Positions 17,976 through 26,554 of a DNA stretch of 64,000 nucleotides are shown piece after piece (position 1 is the stretch's first letter; every line of letters begins with the position of its first letter). Source of the stretch: Arthrobacter sp. 35W (lineage in GTDB: Bacteria > Actinomycetota > Actinomycetes > Actinomycetales > Micrococcaceae); NCBI RefSeq assembly GCF_000482545.1, contig NZ_KI519454.1, positions 2,268,954 to 2,332,953 on the forward strand. Direction: 5' to 3'. The notes under the pieces are model-generated. The model saw nothing but the letters and a program-made list of their open reading frames with translations, made no database searches and was not told the origin of the DNA. A program made the translations under genes and the position numbers.

Positions 17976-18554
17976 CTACTCCCCTGCGGGCTGGGCGAAC
18001 CAGATCTTGGTTTCGCCGTACTTTCGATCGGCAAACAGTTCCATGGTCTCCGGCCAGGTGGGTTCGGGGGAACGCGAAGAGCGCTCAATGACCACCACGG
18101 CCTCGGGCTTCAGCGCCGGAGCCAGCAGACCCAGCACCGTGGCCAGGGATTCCTCATCCAGCGGGTACGGCGGATCCAGGAACACCAGGTCCCAGCGGTC
18201 CACACCTGCCGTGTCGACCCGCTGCAGGAACGACTCCACCTTGGAGCGCTGCACCGACACCACGCGCCGGCGCAGGGCATCGTTCACCGACTCGGCATTG
18301 CGCTGGCACACCGCGGCGGCCTTGGCATCAAACTCGACCAATTCCACCGAGGCTGCGCCGCGGCTGGCGCTCTCCACGCCCAGCGCGCCGGAGCCCGCGT
18401 ACAGATCCAGCACCCGCGCGTCGAGCAGGGCGCCAAGGGACTCCAGCCGGGAGAACAGTGCCTCCTTCACGCGGTCGGTGGTGGGACGGGTGGCGCTGCC
18501 TGGCACGGAGACCAGCGGCGTTCCGCCGGAAACACCGGCAATGATGCGGCTCAT
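17976..18554 (-). CDS. rsmD: 16S rRNA (guanine966-N2)-methyltransferase RsmD
   Basis: RsmD methylates G966 of 16S rRNA in the assembled 30S subunit. The SAM motif LDLYAGSGALGVESASRG stands near residue 49 and the catalytic FLDPPYPLD near 125. ATG 18554 (SRIIAGVSGG..., the usual RsmD beginning) gives 192 residues. It follows recG by 24 bases and probably shares its transcript. Confidence 0.94.
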   Translation of the reverse strand: MSRIIAGVSGGTPLVSVPGSATRPTTDRVKEALFSRLESLGALLDARVLDLYAGSGALGVESASRGAASVELVEFDAKAAAVCQRNAESVNDALRRRVVSVQRSKVESFLQRVDTAGVDRWDLVFLDPPYPLDEESLATVLGLLAPALKPEAVVVIERSSRSPEPTWPETMELFADRKYGETKIWFAQPAGE

Positions 18555-18578
18555 CGGAGCACTCCGCACCGCTGTGCA

Positions 18579-20792
18579 CTATCCGCGTTCAAGGAACGCC
18601 TCCTTCTCGGGGTTCAAATAGGCTTCCATCGCATCCAGCAGCGCCCCATGCCGCTCCAGCGTCGGGTCCTGGGAGACAATCTCCCAGGCATCCCGGCGGG
18701 CGGTGGTGATGGTGGCCTCGTCGTGCGTGACACGCAGGAAGCGCAGGGTCGATCGGCCGCCGGACTGCGATGCTCCCAGAATATCGCCCTCGCGCCGCAT
18801 CGCGAGATCCTCCTGGGCCAGGACAAATCCATCGGTGGTGGAGGCCACGGCGTCCAAACGCCGGCGACTGGGATGCTCGGGCTCCAGGGTGGTGACCAAC
18901 AGGCAGGTGCCGGGCAGCCCGCCACGCCCCACACGCCCGCGCAGCTGGTGCAGCTGGGAGATGCCGAAGCGGTCCGCGTCCAGCACCACCATCAGCGTTG
19001 CGTTGGGGACATCCACGCCCACCTCGATCACCGTGGTGGAGACAATCAGGTCCAGCTCCCCCGCGGCAAAGGACTCCATGGTGGCCCCCTTGACGAGCGG
19101 GTCCAGCTTGCCGTGCAGCACGCCCATCCGCGTGCCGTCCAGCACCGGCTCGGCGCCCAGCAGTTCCGCGATGGCGTTGACGTCGGCCAGCGGGCGTTTG
19201 TCATTGTCCTCGGGCGGCGGCTCGCTGCCGTCCCCGTCGTCGTCCGTACCGATCTTGGGGCAGACCACAAACACCTGGTGGCCGGCGTTGATCTCCTCCC
19301 GCGAGCGGGACCACAGCCGCGCCACCCAGCCCGGGTGCTCGGCCAGGCCCACCACATGCGTGGCAATCGGGGCGCGCCCGGCCGGAAGCTCGGTGAGCTC
19401 GGAAACCTCCAGGTCGCCAAAGATGGTCATGGCCACGGTGCGCGGAATGGGCGTGGCCGTCATGACCAGCACATGCGGCGGCTTGGCGGCCTTGGCGCGC
19501 AGGGCATCGCGCTGTTCGACGCCGAATCGGTGCTGCTCGTCCACCACTATCAAGCCCAAGTCCGCGAACTGGACGTTGTCGGAGAGCAGGGCGTGGGTGC
19601 CGATCACGATGCCGGCGCTGCCCGAGGCGGCATCCAGCAGGGCACGCTTCCGGGCGGCCGCGGGCATCGAACCGGTCAACAGCGTTACCTGGGTGCCGCC
19701 GTCGGCTCCGCCCAGCATGCCACCCTCGGCGAGGGGGCCCATCATTTTGCTGATGGAGGCAAAGTGCTGGGCCGCGAGGACCTCCGTGGGCGCCAGCAGC
19801 GCTGCCTGTCCGCCGGAATCGACCACCTGGAGCATGGCGCGCAGGGCCACGACGGTCTTGCCGGAGCCCACCTCGCCCTGGAGCAGCCGGTGCATCGGGT
19901 GGCTGGCGGCCAGTTCCCCGGCCACCAGGGCGCCAATCTGCTGCTGCCCGGCGGTCAGCTGGAACGGCAGGCGGGCGTCGAACGCGGCCAGCAGGACGCC
20001 GTCGACCCCGGTGCGGGCGGTGGCCGGCAGCGCCTCGGTCTGCGCCCGGCGCCGGGCCAGGGCGGCCTGCAGCACCAGGGCCTCCTGGTAGCGGAACCGG
20101 CGCCGGGCCAGCTGCCACTCGCGCTCGGTGTTCGGCGAATGGATCTGCCGGTAGGCGTGCTCCAGCGACAGGAACTTCTCCCGGGCCGCGACGGCGCCGG
20201 GGATCGGATCACCGATGGCCGCCAGATCCACCACGGCCAGCAGCGCCTCGACGGACTTTGCGATGGCAAAGCTCGTCAGCTTGGCCGTGGCCGGATAGAC
20301 GGCGATGGGCCGGCTGGCCATGAACTCGGCCTCCTGCGGAGCGAGCTCGTCATCGGGCAGGAATTCGAAGCTGGGGTTGGTCAGCGTAGCCGAACCCTGG
20401 TAGCTGTTCACCCGGCCGGAAAACAGGGCGAGCTTGCCCACGGCCAGCTGGGTCTTGGCGTTCCACCCGTTGAAGAAGCTCATGCTCAGCGTGGAGCCCT
20501 GGGCGGAATCATCGGTGATCACCACCTCGGTGATGGAGCCCTTGCGGGTGCGCATCTGCCGCGTGGTGTTCGAGGTGACCCGGCCCAGCACCGTGACGTC
20601 TTCATCCATGGGCAGCTTGCCCAGCTCGGTGAGCTCGCCGCGGTTGATGTATCGGCGCGGGAAGTAGTTCAGCAGCTCCCCCACCGTGCGCAGGCCCAAG
20701 TGCTTCTCCAGCTTGGTGGCCGTGGGCGCGCCGAGCATCCGACCCAGGGGAAGATCAAAATCCCCCGGCAGGGGCCCCTTAGCGGTGCTCAT
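18579..20792 (-). CDS. recG: ATP-dependent DNA helicase RecG
   Basis: RecG drives branch migration of Holliday junctions and reverses stalled forks. The N-terminal wedge/OB domain is followed by helicase motif I GEVGSGKTVVALRAML (about 310), motif Ia APTEVLAAQHF, motif II as DEQH (IVVDEQHRFG), motif III TATPIPRT, and the RecG-typical QLRGRVGRG (motif VI). The length of 737 residues is normal. Within motif II-V there is a Gly/Asp/Glu/Pro-rich insertion (GTDDDGDGSEPPPEDNDKRP), as in other actinobacteria. ATG 20792 overlaps the DAK2 gene by 14 bases. Confidence 0.97.
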   Translation of the reverse strand: MSTAKGPLPGDFDLPLGRMLGAPTATKLEKHLGLRTVGELLNYFPRRYINRGELTELGKLPMDEDVTVLGRVTSNTTRQMRTRKGSITEVVITDDSAQGSTLSMSFFNGWNAKTQLAVGKLALFSGRVNSYQGSATLTNPSFEFLPDDELAPQEAEFMASRPIAVYPATAKLTSFAIAKSVEALLAVVDLAAIGDPIPGAVAAREKFLSLEHAYRQIHSPNTEREWQLARRRFRYQEALVLQAALARRRAQTEALPATARTGVDGVLLAAFDARLPFQLTAGQQQIGALVAGELAASHPMHRLLQGEVGSGKTVVALRAMLQVVDSGGQAALLAPTEVLAAQHFASISKMMGPLAEGGMLGGADGGTQVTLLTGSMPAAARKRALLDAASGSAGIVIGTHALLSDNVQFADLGLIVVDEQHRFGVEQRDALRAKAAKPPHVLVMTATPIPRTVAMTIFGDLEVSELTELPAGRAPIATHVVGLAEHPGWVARLWSRSREEINAGHQVFVVCPKIGTDDDGDGSEPPPEDNDKRPLADVNAIAELLGAEPVLDGTRMGVLHGKLDPLVKGATMESFAAGELDLIVSTTVIEVGVDVPNATLMVVLDADRFGISQLHQLRGRVGRGGLPGTCLLVTTLEPEHPSRRRLDAVASTTDGFVLAQEDLAMRREGDILGASQSGGRSTLRFLRVTHDEATITTARRDAWEIVSQDPTLERHGALLDAMEAYLNPEKEAFLERG

Positions 20793-21795
20793 GCGAATCT
20801 GCCGCGGCCGGACTCAGGGCTGTGATGCTGACGCTGCTGGGGTCCCCGGCCGCGCGAATCACCTCCATGGCCACCTCGGGCTCGGAAACGTGGACGTGCA
20901 CGCGCCACGGGTAGCCGCCGGTGGGCTCCTGTTCCTCGGAGACGGCGCTCATGATCACCGAGTCGCCCAGCTCATCGAGCTGGATCCGCAGCCCGGCAGC
21001 GGCCAACGGGGTCAGGGAGATGGTGCACATGACCTCCACGCCGCTGTCCGGCGGCATGGTCTCGGCAATGTGCGGATCCTGGACGTCGTAGCCGGAGAGG
21101 GAATCCAGCAGTGATTCCTGCAGCTCCTGGCCCAGCACCACCGAGCGCAGGCAGTCCAGCACCAGCAGCAGACCGACGCCGCCGGCGTCCACCACATGTG
21201 CGGCCGTCAGCTGCCCAAGCTGGCTTTCGGTGAGGACCACTGCCTCGCGGGCCGCGTCCACGGCGGCGTCCAGCGCCACGGCCAGGCCCTGGTTGCTGTC
21301 GTCGCCGTTCTGGGCCGCCTCAGCCATGGACGCTGCGCGCGCACTGGCCTCCAGCACGGATAGCATGGTGCCGGGCATCGGCTCGCTCAGCGCAGACCAC
21401 GCACGGATGGCGCCGCGCTGCAGGGCCGCGGCGAACAGGGGCCCGCTGAGGCGCTGCAGCCCGGCCAGCGGCTCGGCAAAGGCCGAGAGGAAGACGGAAA
21501 AGAGGGTGCCGGAATTGCCCCGTGCGGCCTCCATGGCGGCGCGGCCGGCTGCGGACAGGACGGCGCCGACGTCGTTCCCCTCGGTGGCGTGCGCGGCGGC
21601 CGACGCTTCACGGACGGTGAGGTACAGATTGGTTCCGGTGTCGCCGTCGGCGACGGGGAAGATGTTGATGGCATTGAGGCGGTCACTGTGGTTGCCCAAG
21701 GTTTCCTCGGCCTTGGCCAGCCAGCGCCTCAGCGCCGGGGCATTGGCGGCGATCTTAGACTGCAAAGTGATCCCATCCCACGGTGGTGACTGCAA
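20779..21795 (-). CDS. DAK2 (DhaL-like) domain protein
   Basis: A protein with a DhaL/DAK2 domain, the ADP-binding half of dihydroxyacetone and fatty-acid kinases. The metal/nucleotide motif is INIFPVADGDTGTNLYLTV, with a second pattern ARGNSGTLFSVFL and the DAGGVGLLLVLDCL motif. The family member FakA phosphorylates fatty acids bound to FakB. FakA-like proteins usually have 500-550 residues; this one stops at 338 and lacks most of the C-terminal domain, so kinase activity is uncertain. Start is TTG at 21795 (41-base overlap with thiL) or TTG at 21765 (11-base overlap, with GGATGGGA upstream), the latter perhaps better. It lies directly before recG, as in other actinobacteria. Confidence 0.82.
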   Translation of the reverse strand: MQSPPWDGITLQSKIAANAPALRRWLAKAEETLGNHSDRLNAINIFPVADGDTGTNLYLTVREASAAAHATEGNDVGAVLSAAGRAAMEAARGNSGTLFSVFLSAFAEPLAGLQRLSGPLFAAALQRGAIRAWSALSEPMPGTMLSVLEASARAASMAEAAQNGDDSNQGLAVALDAAVDAAREAVVLTESQLGQLTAAHVVDAGGVGLLLVLDCLRSVVLGQELQESLLDSLSGYDVQDPHIAETMPPDSGVEVMCTISLTPLAAAGLRIQLDELGDSVIMSAVSEEQEPTGGYPWRVHVHVSEPEVAMEVIRAAGDPSSVSITALSPAAADSHEHR

Positions 21796-22771
21796 GGCGT
21801 GCGGCCTCGCCGCCGCCTACTGTAACCGGTGGCAGAGTGCCGCCGCCGGGCATGATTGAGCCTATCGCAGCGAACCCCGCGGGCACCGATGCCACGTCGG
21901 GGAAGGTGCACAACAGTGAATGGTCTTCGCCGCCCGTGAGCACCCAGGCCAGCGGATCGGCGCCGACGGCGGCGGCAATCGGCGCCAGCTTGTCCACGAA
22001 CGGTACCAGAGCTGCCGGCTCCAGATCCACGCGTACGCCGCTGGCTGCGGCAATCCGGCCGGCGTCGCGCAGGATGCCGTCGGAGACGTCCATCATGGCG
22101 GTGGCTCCGGCGCGGGCGGCCACGGGGCCCGCTGCGAGAGGGGGCTGCGGCCGGCAGAACAGGCGGACGGCCTCGGCCATCTCCACGGTGAACTCCGACG
22201 ACGGCGTGCTGCCTTCCAGCAATGCCCACCCCGCGGCCGCCGTGCCGGCGGAACCGGCCAGCGCCAGCACATCCCCCGGGCGGGCGCCGGAACGCAGGAC
22301 CGGGTCCCGGCCCTCCAGCGAGCCCAGAACGGCCACCGTCACCACAATCTCCGAGCCGCCGGACAGGTCGCCGCCGGCCACGGAGCAGTCCTCGGCACCC
22401 AGTTCGGTGATGGCGGCATTCAGGCCCTCGGCCAGCCCCTCCACCCAGGCAACGTCCGTGGTGCTGGGAAGCGTCAGCGAGACAACCATGGAGGTGGCCA
22501 CCGCCCCCATGGCGTTGATGTCGCTGAGGTTCTGCGCGGCGGCCTTGAAGCCCACGTCGTAGCCGGTGGTGCGGTAGCCGTTGGGCCACTGCAGCCGAAA
22601 ATCCTTGTCCTGCACCTGGGTGTCGATGGACACCACGGTGCGGCCGTCCGGAGCGGCAACCACGGCGGCGTCATCGCCTGGGCCCAGCAGCACCGAAGTG
22701 CTGCGGCTCAGCCGGGGGAAGATGCGGGCCAGCAGAGCTGATTCGGAGAGGTCGGCCACAGTCAATGTCAT
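21755..22771 (-). CDS. thiL: Thiamine-monophosphate kinase
   Basis: ThiL phosphorylates thiamine monophosphate to the active diphosphate cofactor. The AIR-synthase-type fold shows GPGDDAAVV near the N-terminus, NLSDINAMGA, VAGGDLSGGSEIVVTV, MMDVSDGILRDAGRIA and TGGEDHSLLC. ATG 22771 (TLTVADLSESALLARIFPRL) gives 338 residues, the usual length; an earlier in-frame codon at 22822 would add 17 residues without resemblance. It is divergent from the DUF3515 lipoprotein gene and overlaps the DAK2 gene downstream. TPP made here is also the cofactor of IlvB in this window. Confidence 0.93.
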   Translation of the reverse strand: MTLTVADLSESALLARIFPRLSRSTSVLLGPGDDAAVVAAPDGRTVVSIDTQVQDKDFRLQWPNGYRTTGYDVGFKAAAQNLSDINAMGAVATSMVVSLTLPSTTDVAWVEGLAEGLNAAITELGAEDCSVAGGDLSGGSEIVVTVAVLGSLEGRDPVLRSGARPGDVLALAGSAGTAAAGWALLEGSTPSSEFTVEMAEAVRLFCRPQPPLAAGPVAARAGATAMMDVSDGILRDAGRIAAASGVRVDLEPAALVPFVDKLAPIAAAVGADPLAWVLTGGEDHSLLCTFPDVASVPAGFAAIGSIMPGGGTLPPVTVGGGEAARLAVTTVGWDHFAV

Positions 22772-22901
22772 GGAACAACCGTATCGGGCGGGCCGGACAA
22801 TGTGGTCACCGGGCCCGGACATGGCAGCACTCCACCCCGCACCCAGCCTTCCTCCCCGCCAACCGGGAATCCTGCACAGGCTGAGCGGCTAGGCTGGATG
22901 G

Positions 22902-23423
22902 ATGCGTCTGAGCTCCACAACCAGCCACCCATCCACCACCCGCCGGCTCGCAAAAGCCGCGGCGACAGCCCTGGCCGGTGCCGCCGTCGTGCTCACCGCC
23001 GCCGGCTGCTCCCCCTCGGTGGAGATCAGCGCCGCCACGGGCTCGGCGGATCCCGCCTGCGCCCCGATGATGGTGGCGCTGCCGGACACTCTGGGGGACG
23101 CCGCAAAGCGCTCCACCACCAGCCAGGGCACGGCCGCCTGGGGGGATCCCTCGCTGGTGATCCTGCGCTGCGGCGTCAACGTCCCGGGCCCGACGACGGA
23201 CCGCTGCGTTGGCGTCAATGGCGTGGACTGGGTCCTCAAGGAGGGCGATCCGACCTGGACGCTCACCACCTACGGACGCACGCCGGCCACGGAACTGGTC
23301 TTCGACCCGAACAAGATTGCCTCAAGCACCGTGCTGGCCGAAATTGCCAATGCGGCAGCGAAGATCCCGGCCACCAGGGGCTGCGTCAGCCCCGAGGACG
23401 CTGTGAAGGTCCCCACGTCCTAG
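22902..23423 (+). CDS. DUF3515 lipoprotein
   Basis: A 173-residue secreted lipoprotein of the actinobacterial DUF3515 family. The N-terminus has a twin-Arg pair (TTRRLAKAAAT), a hydrophobic segment (ALAGAAVVLTA) and the lipobox TAAGC with the lipidated Cys at about residue 36. The mature part contains three further Cys (ACAPM, LRCGVN, DRCVGV) and one near the C-terminus (RGCVSP), suggesting disulfides outside the membrane. Function is unknown. In related genomes it lies next to thiL and ddl, as here. Start is ATG 22902. Confidence 0.8.
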   Translation: MRLSSTTSHPSTTRRLAKAAATALAGAAVVLTAAGCSPSVEISAATGSADPACAPMMVALPDTLGDAAKRSTTSQGTAAWGDPSLVILRCGVNVPGPTTDRCVGVNGVDWVLKEGDPTWTLTTYGRTPATELVFDPNKIASSTVLAEIANAAAKIPATRGCVSPEDAVKVPTS

Positions 23424-23452
23424 GGCGCGGCGCCCGGCCCCGGAGCACCGCG

Positions 23453-24061
23453 CTAGGCCGCCCAGGCGAAGTCCCTGTAATGTCCGTTCTTTCCCGCGTT
23501 GTCGAAGGACAGGCCGTAGTCCGGGTCGTTGAAGGTGCCAATGCTGCTTTGCGCAAGGGCAAGGTCGCCGCCCATCGGATGGAAGATGTGGAACAGCCGC
23601 ATCACTGCGTTCGCACCGGGAGCACGGATCCCTGTCACCTCGAAGTCCATGATGCCCGGCACCGTCACCCGCCGTGTGTCCTCATGGGAGTCGAAGGAAA
23701 TCGGGACGAACTTGACGCCAAGCTGCTCGGAGACCAGCCCCGCCAGCATCGCAGGCGGTCCGCCGAGCGCTCCGGAGAGGATCTCGCCCAGGGCCTGCCG
23801 CTGCCCATCGTCGGCCCGCTCGTCCAGATAGACGGCCACCCGCCAGCCGCCGGAACCCATGACGGCCGGTGAGTCCACCACCATGACGGCGCCCAGGCCG
23901 TCCAGGCGTACGCCGTCGTTGTGGCCGCTGGTGATGTTCATTGCGAGCGGGACAAAGCACCGCTCATTGTCCGCGGATCCCTGCAAGGACGATGTAACGC
24001 ACGGGCAGAGCACATCACAATTGCAGTTTTCCAGATACTCGCCCGCTAGTTCCCAGGCCAT
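23453..24061 (-). CDS. DUF1326 domain protein
   Basis: The start MAWELAGEYLENCNCDVLCPCVTSS is the hallmark of DUF1326, with a cluster of Cys (CNC...CPC) that could bind metal or a thiol partner. The rest is mostly beta-rich and poorly conserved. Function is unknown; members often lie with DUF2182 membrane proteins, which is not so here. ATG 24061 gives 202 residues. A start at 24127 would add 22 residues lacking similarity, and a GTG nine bases upstream (24070) is a further alternative. Its neighbours (a lipoprotein gene converging on it, ddl upstream) look unrelated, so it may be a single-gene insertion. Confidence 0.78.
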   Translation of the reverse strand: MAWELAGEYLENCNCDVLCPCVTSSLQGSADNERCFVPLAMNITSGHNDGVRLDGLGAVMVVDSPAVMGSGGWRVAVYLDERADDGQRQALGEILSGALGGPPAMLAGLVSEQLGVKFVPISFDSHEDTRRVTVPGIMDFEVTGIRAPGANAVMRLFHIFHPMGGDLALAQSSIGTFNDPDYGLSFDNAGKNGHYRDFAWAA

Positions 24062-24227
24062 TCTGATCACTCTGGTTTCATTTGTGGAACAGATTGGTGG
24101 TGCTTGTGCGCCGCCGAGGATGTCCAACGGCCATCCAGCAGCCGTTCATCCCCAGACAATTTTAGTCGTCCACCGGTGCAATAGCGATGGTACCCACCGG
24201 GTCCCATGCAGCTGACGCCGAACCCCG

Positions 24228-24295
24228 CCCAGGACGCAGTAGTAGTCATGTCCCCGAAGGGTTTCGGCGTCATGAATGCAGTTGTGCGTCCTGGG
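24228..24295. repeat. Dyad repeat downstream of ddl, copy of the 10804 element
   Basis: Outer arms CCCAGGACGCA (24228-24238) and TGCGTCCTGGG (24285-24295) are perfectly complementary and enclose an inner hairpin CCGAA-GGGT-TTCGG. The left half (24230-24253) is identical over 24 bases to 10804-10827. It lies 35 bases after the end of ddl on the minus strand and may terminate that operon. Confidence 0.65.
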
Positions 24296-24298
24296 TCT

Positions 24299-24321
24299 CG
24301 CTGGTCGAGCCCGTCGAGACC
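24299..24321. repeat. REP-like element (GGTCGAGCC family)
   Basis: A 23-base stretch beginning CGCTGGTCGAGCCCG and ending GTCGAGACC matches the reverse complement of 58152-58174 at 22 of 23 positions. Similar short sequences recur in many actinobacterial genomes. It sits directly after the dyad at 24228-24295 and just before the ddl stop. Confidence 0.6.
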
Positions 24322-24329
24322 GCGTGCGG

Positions 24330-25508
24330 TCAGCGCAGCCCGGTCTTGCGGTTGAGGGCCAGCTGGAGGAGCTCGTCAATCAGCTCGGCATAGCCGATGC
24401 CCGAGGCGGCCCACATCTGCGGGTACATGGACGACGGCGTGAAGCCGGGCATCGTGTTGATCTCGTTGATGAGGATGTCGCCGTCCGCGGTGTAGAAGAA
24501 GTCAACGCGGGAAAGCCCCTCGGCGCCCACGGCGTCGAACGCCACGGCCGCCAGCTCGCGGATCCGCTCGGCGGCCTCGGCCGGAATGTCCGCCGGGCAG
24601 CTGAGGTTCACGGCGTCGCCCTGGACGTACTTGGCGGTGAAGTCGTAGAAGTCGTGGCTCGCATCGGCCATCGCGATCTCGCCCGGCATTGAGGTGCGCG
24701 GCGCATCCGTGCCGCGGCCCTGCAGGACGGCGCACTCGATCTCCCGCCCCACAATCCCGGCCTCGATCACCAGCTTCAGGTCATGGCTGCGCGCCTCGGC
24801 GATGGCGGCGTCGAGCCCCACAGGGCCGTCCACCTTGGTGATGCCCATGGACGATCCAGCCCGGGCCGGCTTGACGAACACCGGGAAGCCCAGGGCCGCC
24901 ACGCGGTCCCGCACGGCCTGCGGATCGGTGCTCCACTGCCTGTCGGTAACCGCCACATACGGCCCCACCGAGAGCCCTGCGGCCTCGAAGACCACCTTCA
25001 TAAAGTGCTTGTCCATGCCCACGGCGGAGGCCAGCACCCCGGCGCCCACATAGCGGGTGTCGGAGAGCTCCAGCAGGCCCTGGACGGTGCCGTCCTCGCC
25101 GAACGGTCCGTGCAGCAGCGGAAAGACCACGTCCACGGCACCCAATTCCACGGGAACCTCGTTGGGGGCGCCCACCATCAACTGGTGGCCCTCCCCCGTC
25201 TCGGCCAGCATCACTGTTGCCTCGGACGGCTCGACCTCGGGCAGCGTGCCCGCGCTCAGCGACCATGCGGAGGGGTCCGCAGAGGCCTGCACCCACTGGC
25301 CGGCCTTGGTGATGCCGATGGGCACCACGTCGTAGCGCTCCCTGTCGATGTGGCCCAGGACGCCGGCTGCGGTGACGCAGCTGACGGCGTGCTCACTGGA
25401 GCGCCCGCCAAAGAGGACGGCGACGCGCGGCCGCCGGCCGTTGGCAGCGGCTCCGGAGGCTCCGGTGCCGGGGGCAGGGGTGGGTGCGGTGGTTTCTTCG
25501 ATGCTCAC
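24330..25508 (-). CDS. ddl: D-alanine--D-alanine ligase
   Basis: Ddl makes the D-Ala-D-Ala dipeptide for peptidoglycan. ATP-grasp marks are VAVLFGGRSSEHAVSC (N-terminal serine loop), PLLHGPFGEDGTVQGLLEL, FVKPARAGSSMGITKV (ATP lysine and loop) and LINEINTMPGFTPSSMYP (metal-binding Glu/Asn). The length is 392 residues; the first 25 are an Ala/Pro/Gly-rich extension. GTG 25508 follows the gpsA stop by two bases, so gpsA and ddl are cotranscribed, a common actinobacterial pairing. Confidence 0.96.
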   Translation of the reverse strand: MSIEETTAPTPAPGTGASGAAANGRRPRVAVLFGGRSSEHAVSCVTAAGVLGHIDRERYDVVPIGITKAGQWVQASADPSAWSLSAGTLPEVEPSEATVMLAETGEGHQLMVGAPNEVPVELGAVDVVFPLLHGPFGEDGTVQGLLELSDTRYVGAGVLASAVGMDKHFMKVVFEAAGLSVGPYVAVTDRQWSTDPQAVRDRVAALGFPVFVKPARAGSSMGITKVDGPVGLDAAIAEARSHDLKLVIEAGIVGREIECAVLQGRGTDAPRTSMPGEIAMADASHDFYDFTAKYVQGDAVNLSCPADIPAEAAERIRELAAVAFDAVGAEGLSRVDFFYTADGDILINEINTMPGFTPSSMYPQMWAASGIGYAELIDELLQLALNRKTGLR

Positions 25509-25510
25509 GC

Positions 25511-26554
25511 TCAGTATTCGCCTTCAGCCTTCAAGTCGCGGGACAGCAGGACGCGCCCCAAGTCATCAACCCTCAATTTGCCATCCAACACGGCCACAAC
25601 GGCGTCCGTGATGGGCATTTCCACGCCGAGCTTGCGGGCCAGATCGGCCACGGCCCGCCCGGACTTGATGCCCTCGGCCGTCTGCGTCATCTTGGCGTTG
25701 ACCTCATCCAGGGTGAAACCCTCGCCCAGCAGCCGGCCGGCGGTGTGGTTGCGGCTCAGCGGCGAGGAGCAGGTGGCCACCAGGTCGCCCAGTCCGGCCA
25801 GTCCTGCCATGGTCTCGGTGGAGCCACCCAAGGCCAGCGCCAGCCGGGTGGTCTCGGCCAGGCCGCGCGTGATGACGGAGGCCTTGGTGTTGTCCCCCAT
25901 GCGCTTGCCCTCGCAGATGCCCACGGCCAGCGCAATCACGTTCTTCACGATGCCGCCGATCTCCACGCCCACCACATCGGTGTTGGTGTACGGGCGGAAG
26001 TACGGCGGGGTGCACACGGAGGCCACCCAGGCGGCGACAGTTTCATCGGCGCAGGCCACCACGGAGGCGGTGGGCTCGCGGCGGGCGATCTCCATGGCCA
26101 GATTGGGCCCGGAGATCACGGCGATCCGGTCCTCGGACAGCCCCAATTCCTCGGCGATGACCTGGCTCATCCGGGCATCGGTACCCAGTTCCAGCCCCTT
26201 CATCAGAGAGACGACGACGGCGTCCGGGTCCAGGTGCGCCGCCCAGGCATGCAGCTGCGGGCGCAGCGACTGCGCCGGCACGGCCAGCACCACCAGTGTG
26301 GCACCGGCCAGCACTTCGGCCACATCGGTGGACGCGGAGATGTTGGCGGGCAAGTCAATGTCCGCCAGGTATGTGTCATTGCGGTGCAGGGTGTTGATCT
26401 GCTCCACCACTGCCTCGCGGCGGCCCCAGACCATCACCGAGCGCTCGGTCCCGAGGGCCGCTTCGCCGACAATCTTGGCAAAGGTGGTGCCCCAGCTGCC
26501 GGCACCCAGAATGGCGACCTTGGCAGGCGCCGGGCGCTCCGTCGTCGTGCTCAC
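25511..26554 (-). CDS. gpsA: NAD(P)H-dependent glycerol-3-phosphate dehydrogenase
   Basis: GpsA reduces dihydroxyacetone phosphate to sn-glycerol-3-phosphate, the backbone for phospholipids. The nucleotide motif ILGAGSWGTTFAKIV stands at about residue 15, with the substrate motif ISGPNLAMEIAR and the catalytic Lys region VEIGGIVKNVIALAVGICEG. GTG 26554 overlaps the plsC stop by four bases (GTGA), giving 347 residues. Its product is the acceptor used upstream of PlsC in phosphatidate synthesis, so the operon is functionally coherent. Confidence 0.96.
   Translation of the reverse strand: MSTTTERPAPAKVAILGAGSWGTTFAKIVGEAALGTERSVMVWGRREAVVEQINTLHRNDTYLADIDLPANISASTDVAEVLAGATLVVLAVPAQSLRPQLHAWAAHLDPDAVVVSLMKGLELGTDARMSQVIAEELGLSEDRIAVISGPNLAMEIARREPTASVVACADETVAAWVASVCTPPYFRPYTNTDVVGVEIGGIVKNVIALAVGICEGKRMGDNTKASVITRGLAETTRLALALGGSTETMAGLAGLGDLVATCSSPLSRNHTAGRLLGEGFTLDEVNAKMTQTAEGIKSGRAVADLARKLGVEMPITDAVVAVLDGKLRVDDLGRVLLSRDLKAEGEY

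Noticed and set aside
17898-20825. Open frame of 975 codons opposite rsmD and recG
   Set aside because: Begins inside a perfect palindrome and is His/Gln/Gly-rich shadow sequence with no family.
24062-24127. Longer start of the DUF1326 protein at 24127
   Set aside because: DUF1326 similarity begins exactly at MAWELAGEYLENC; the upstream residues are not family-like.
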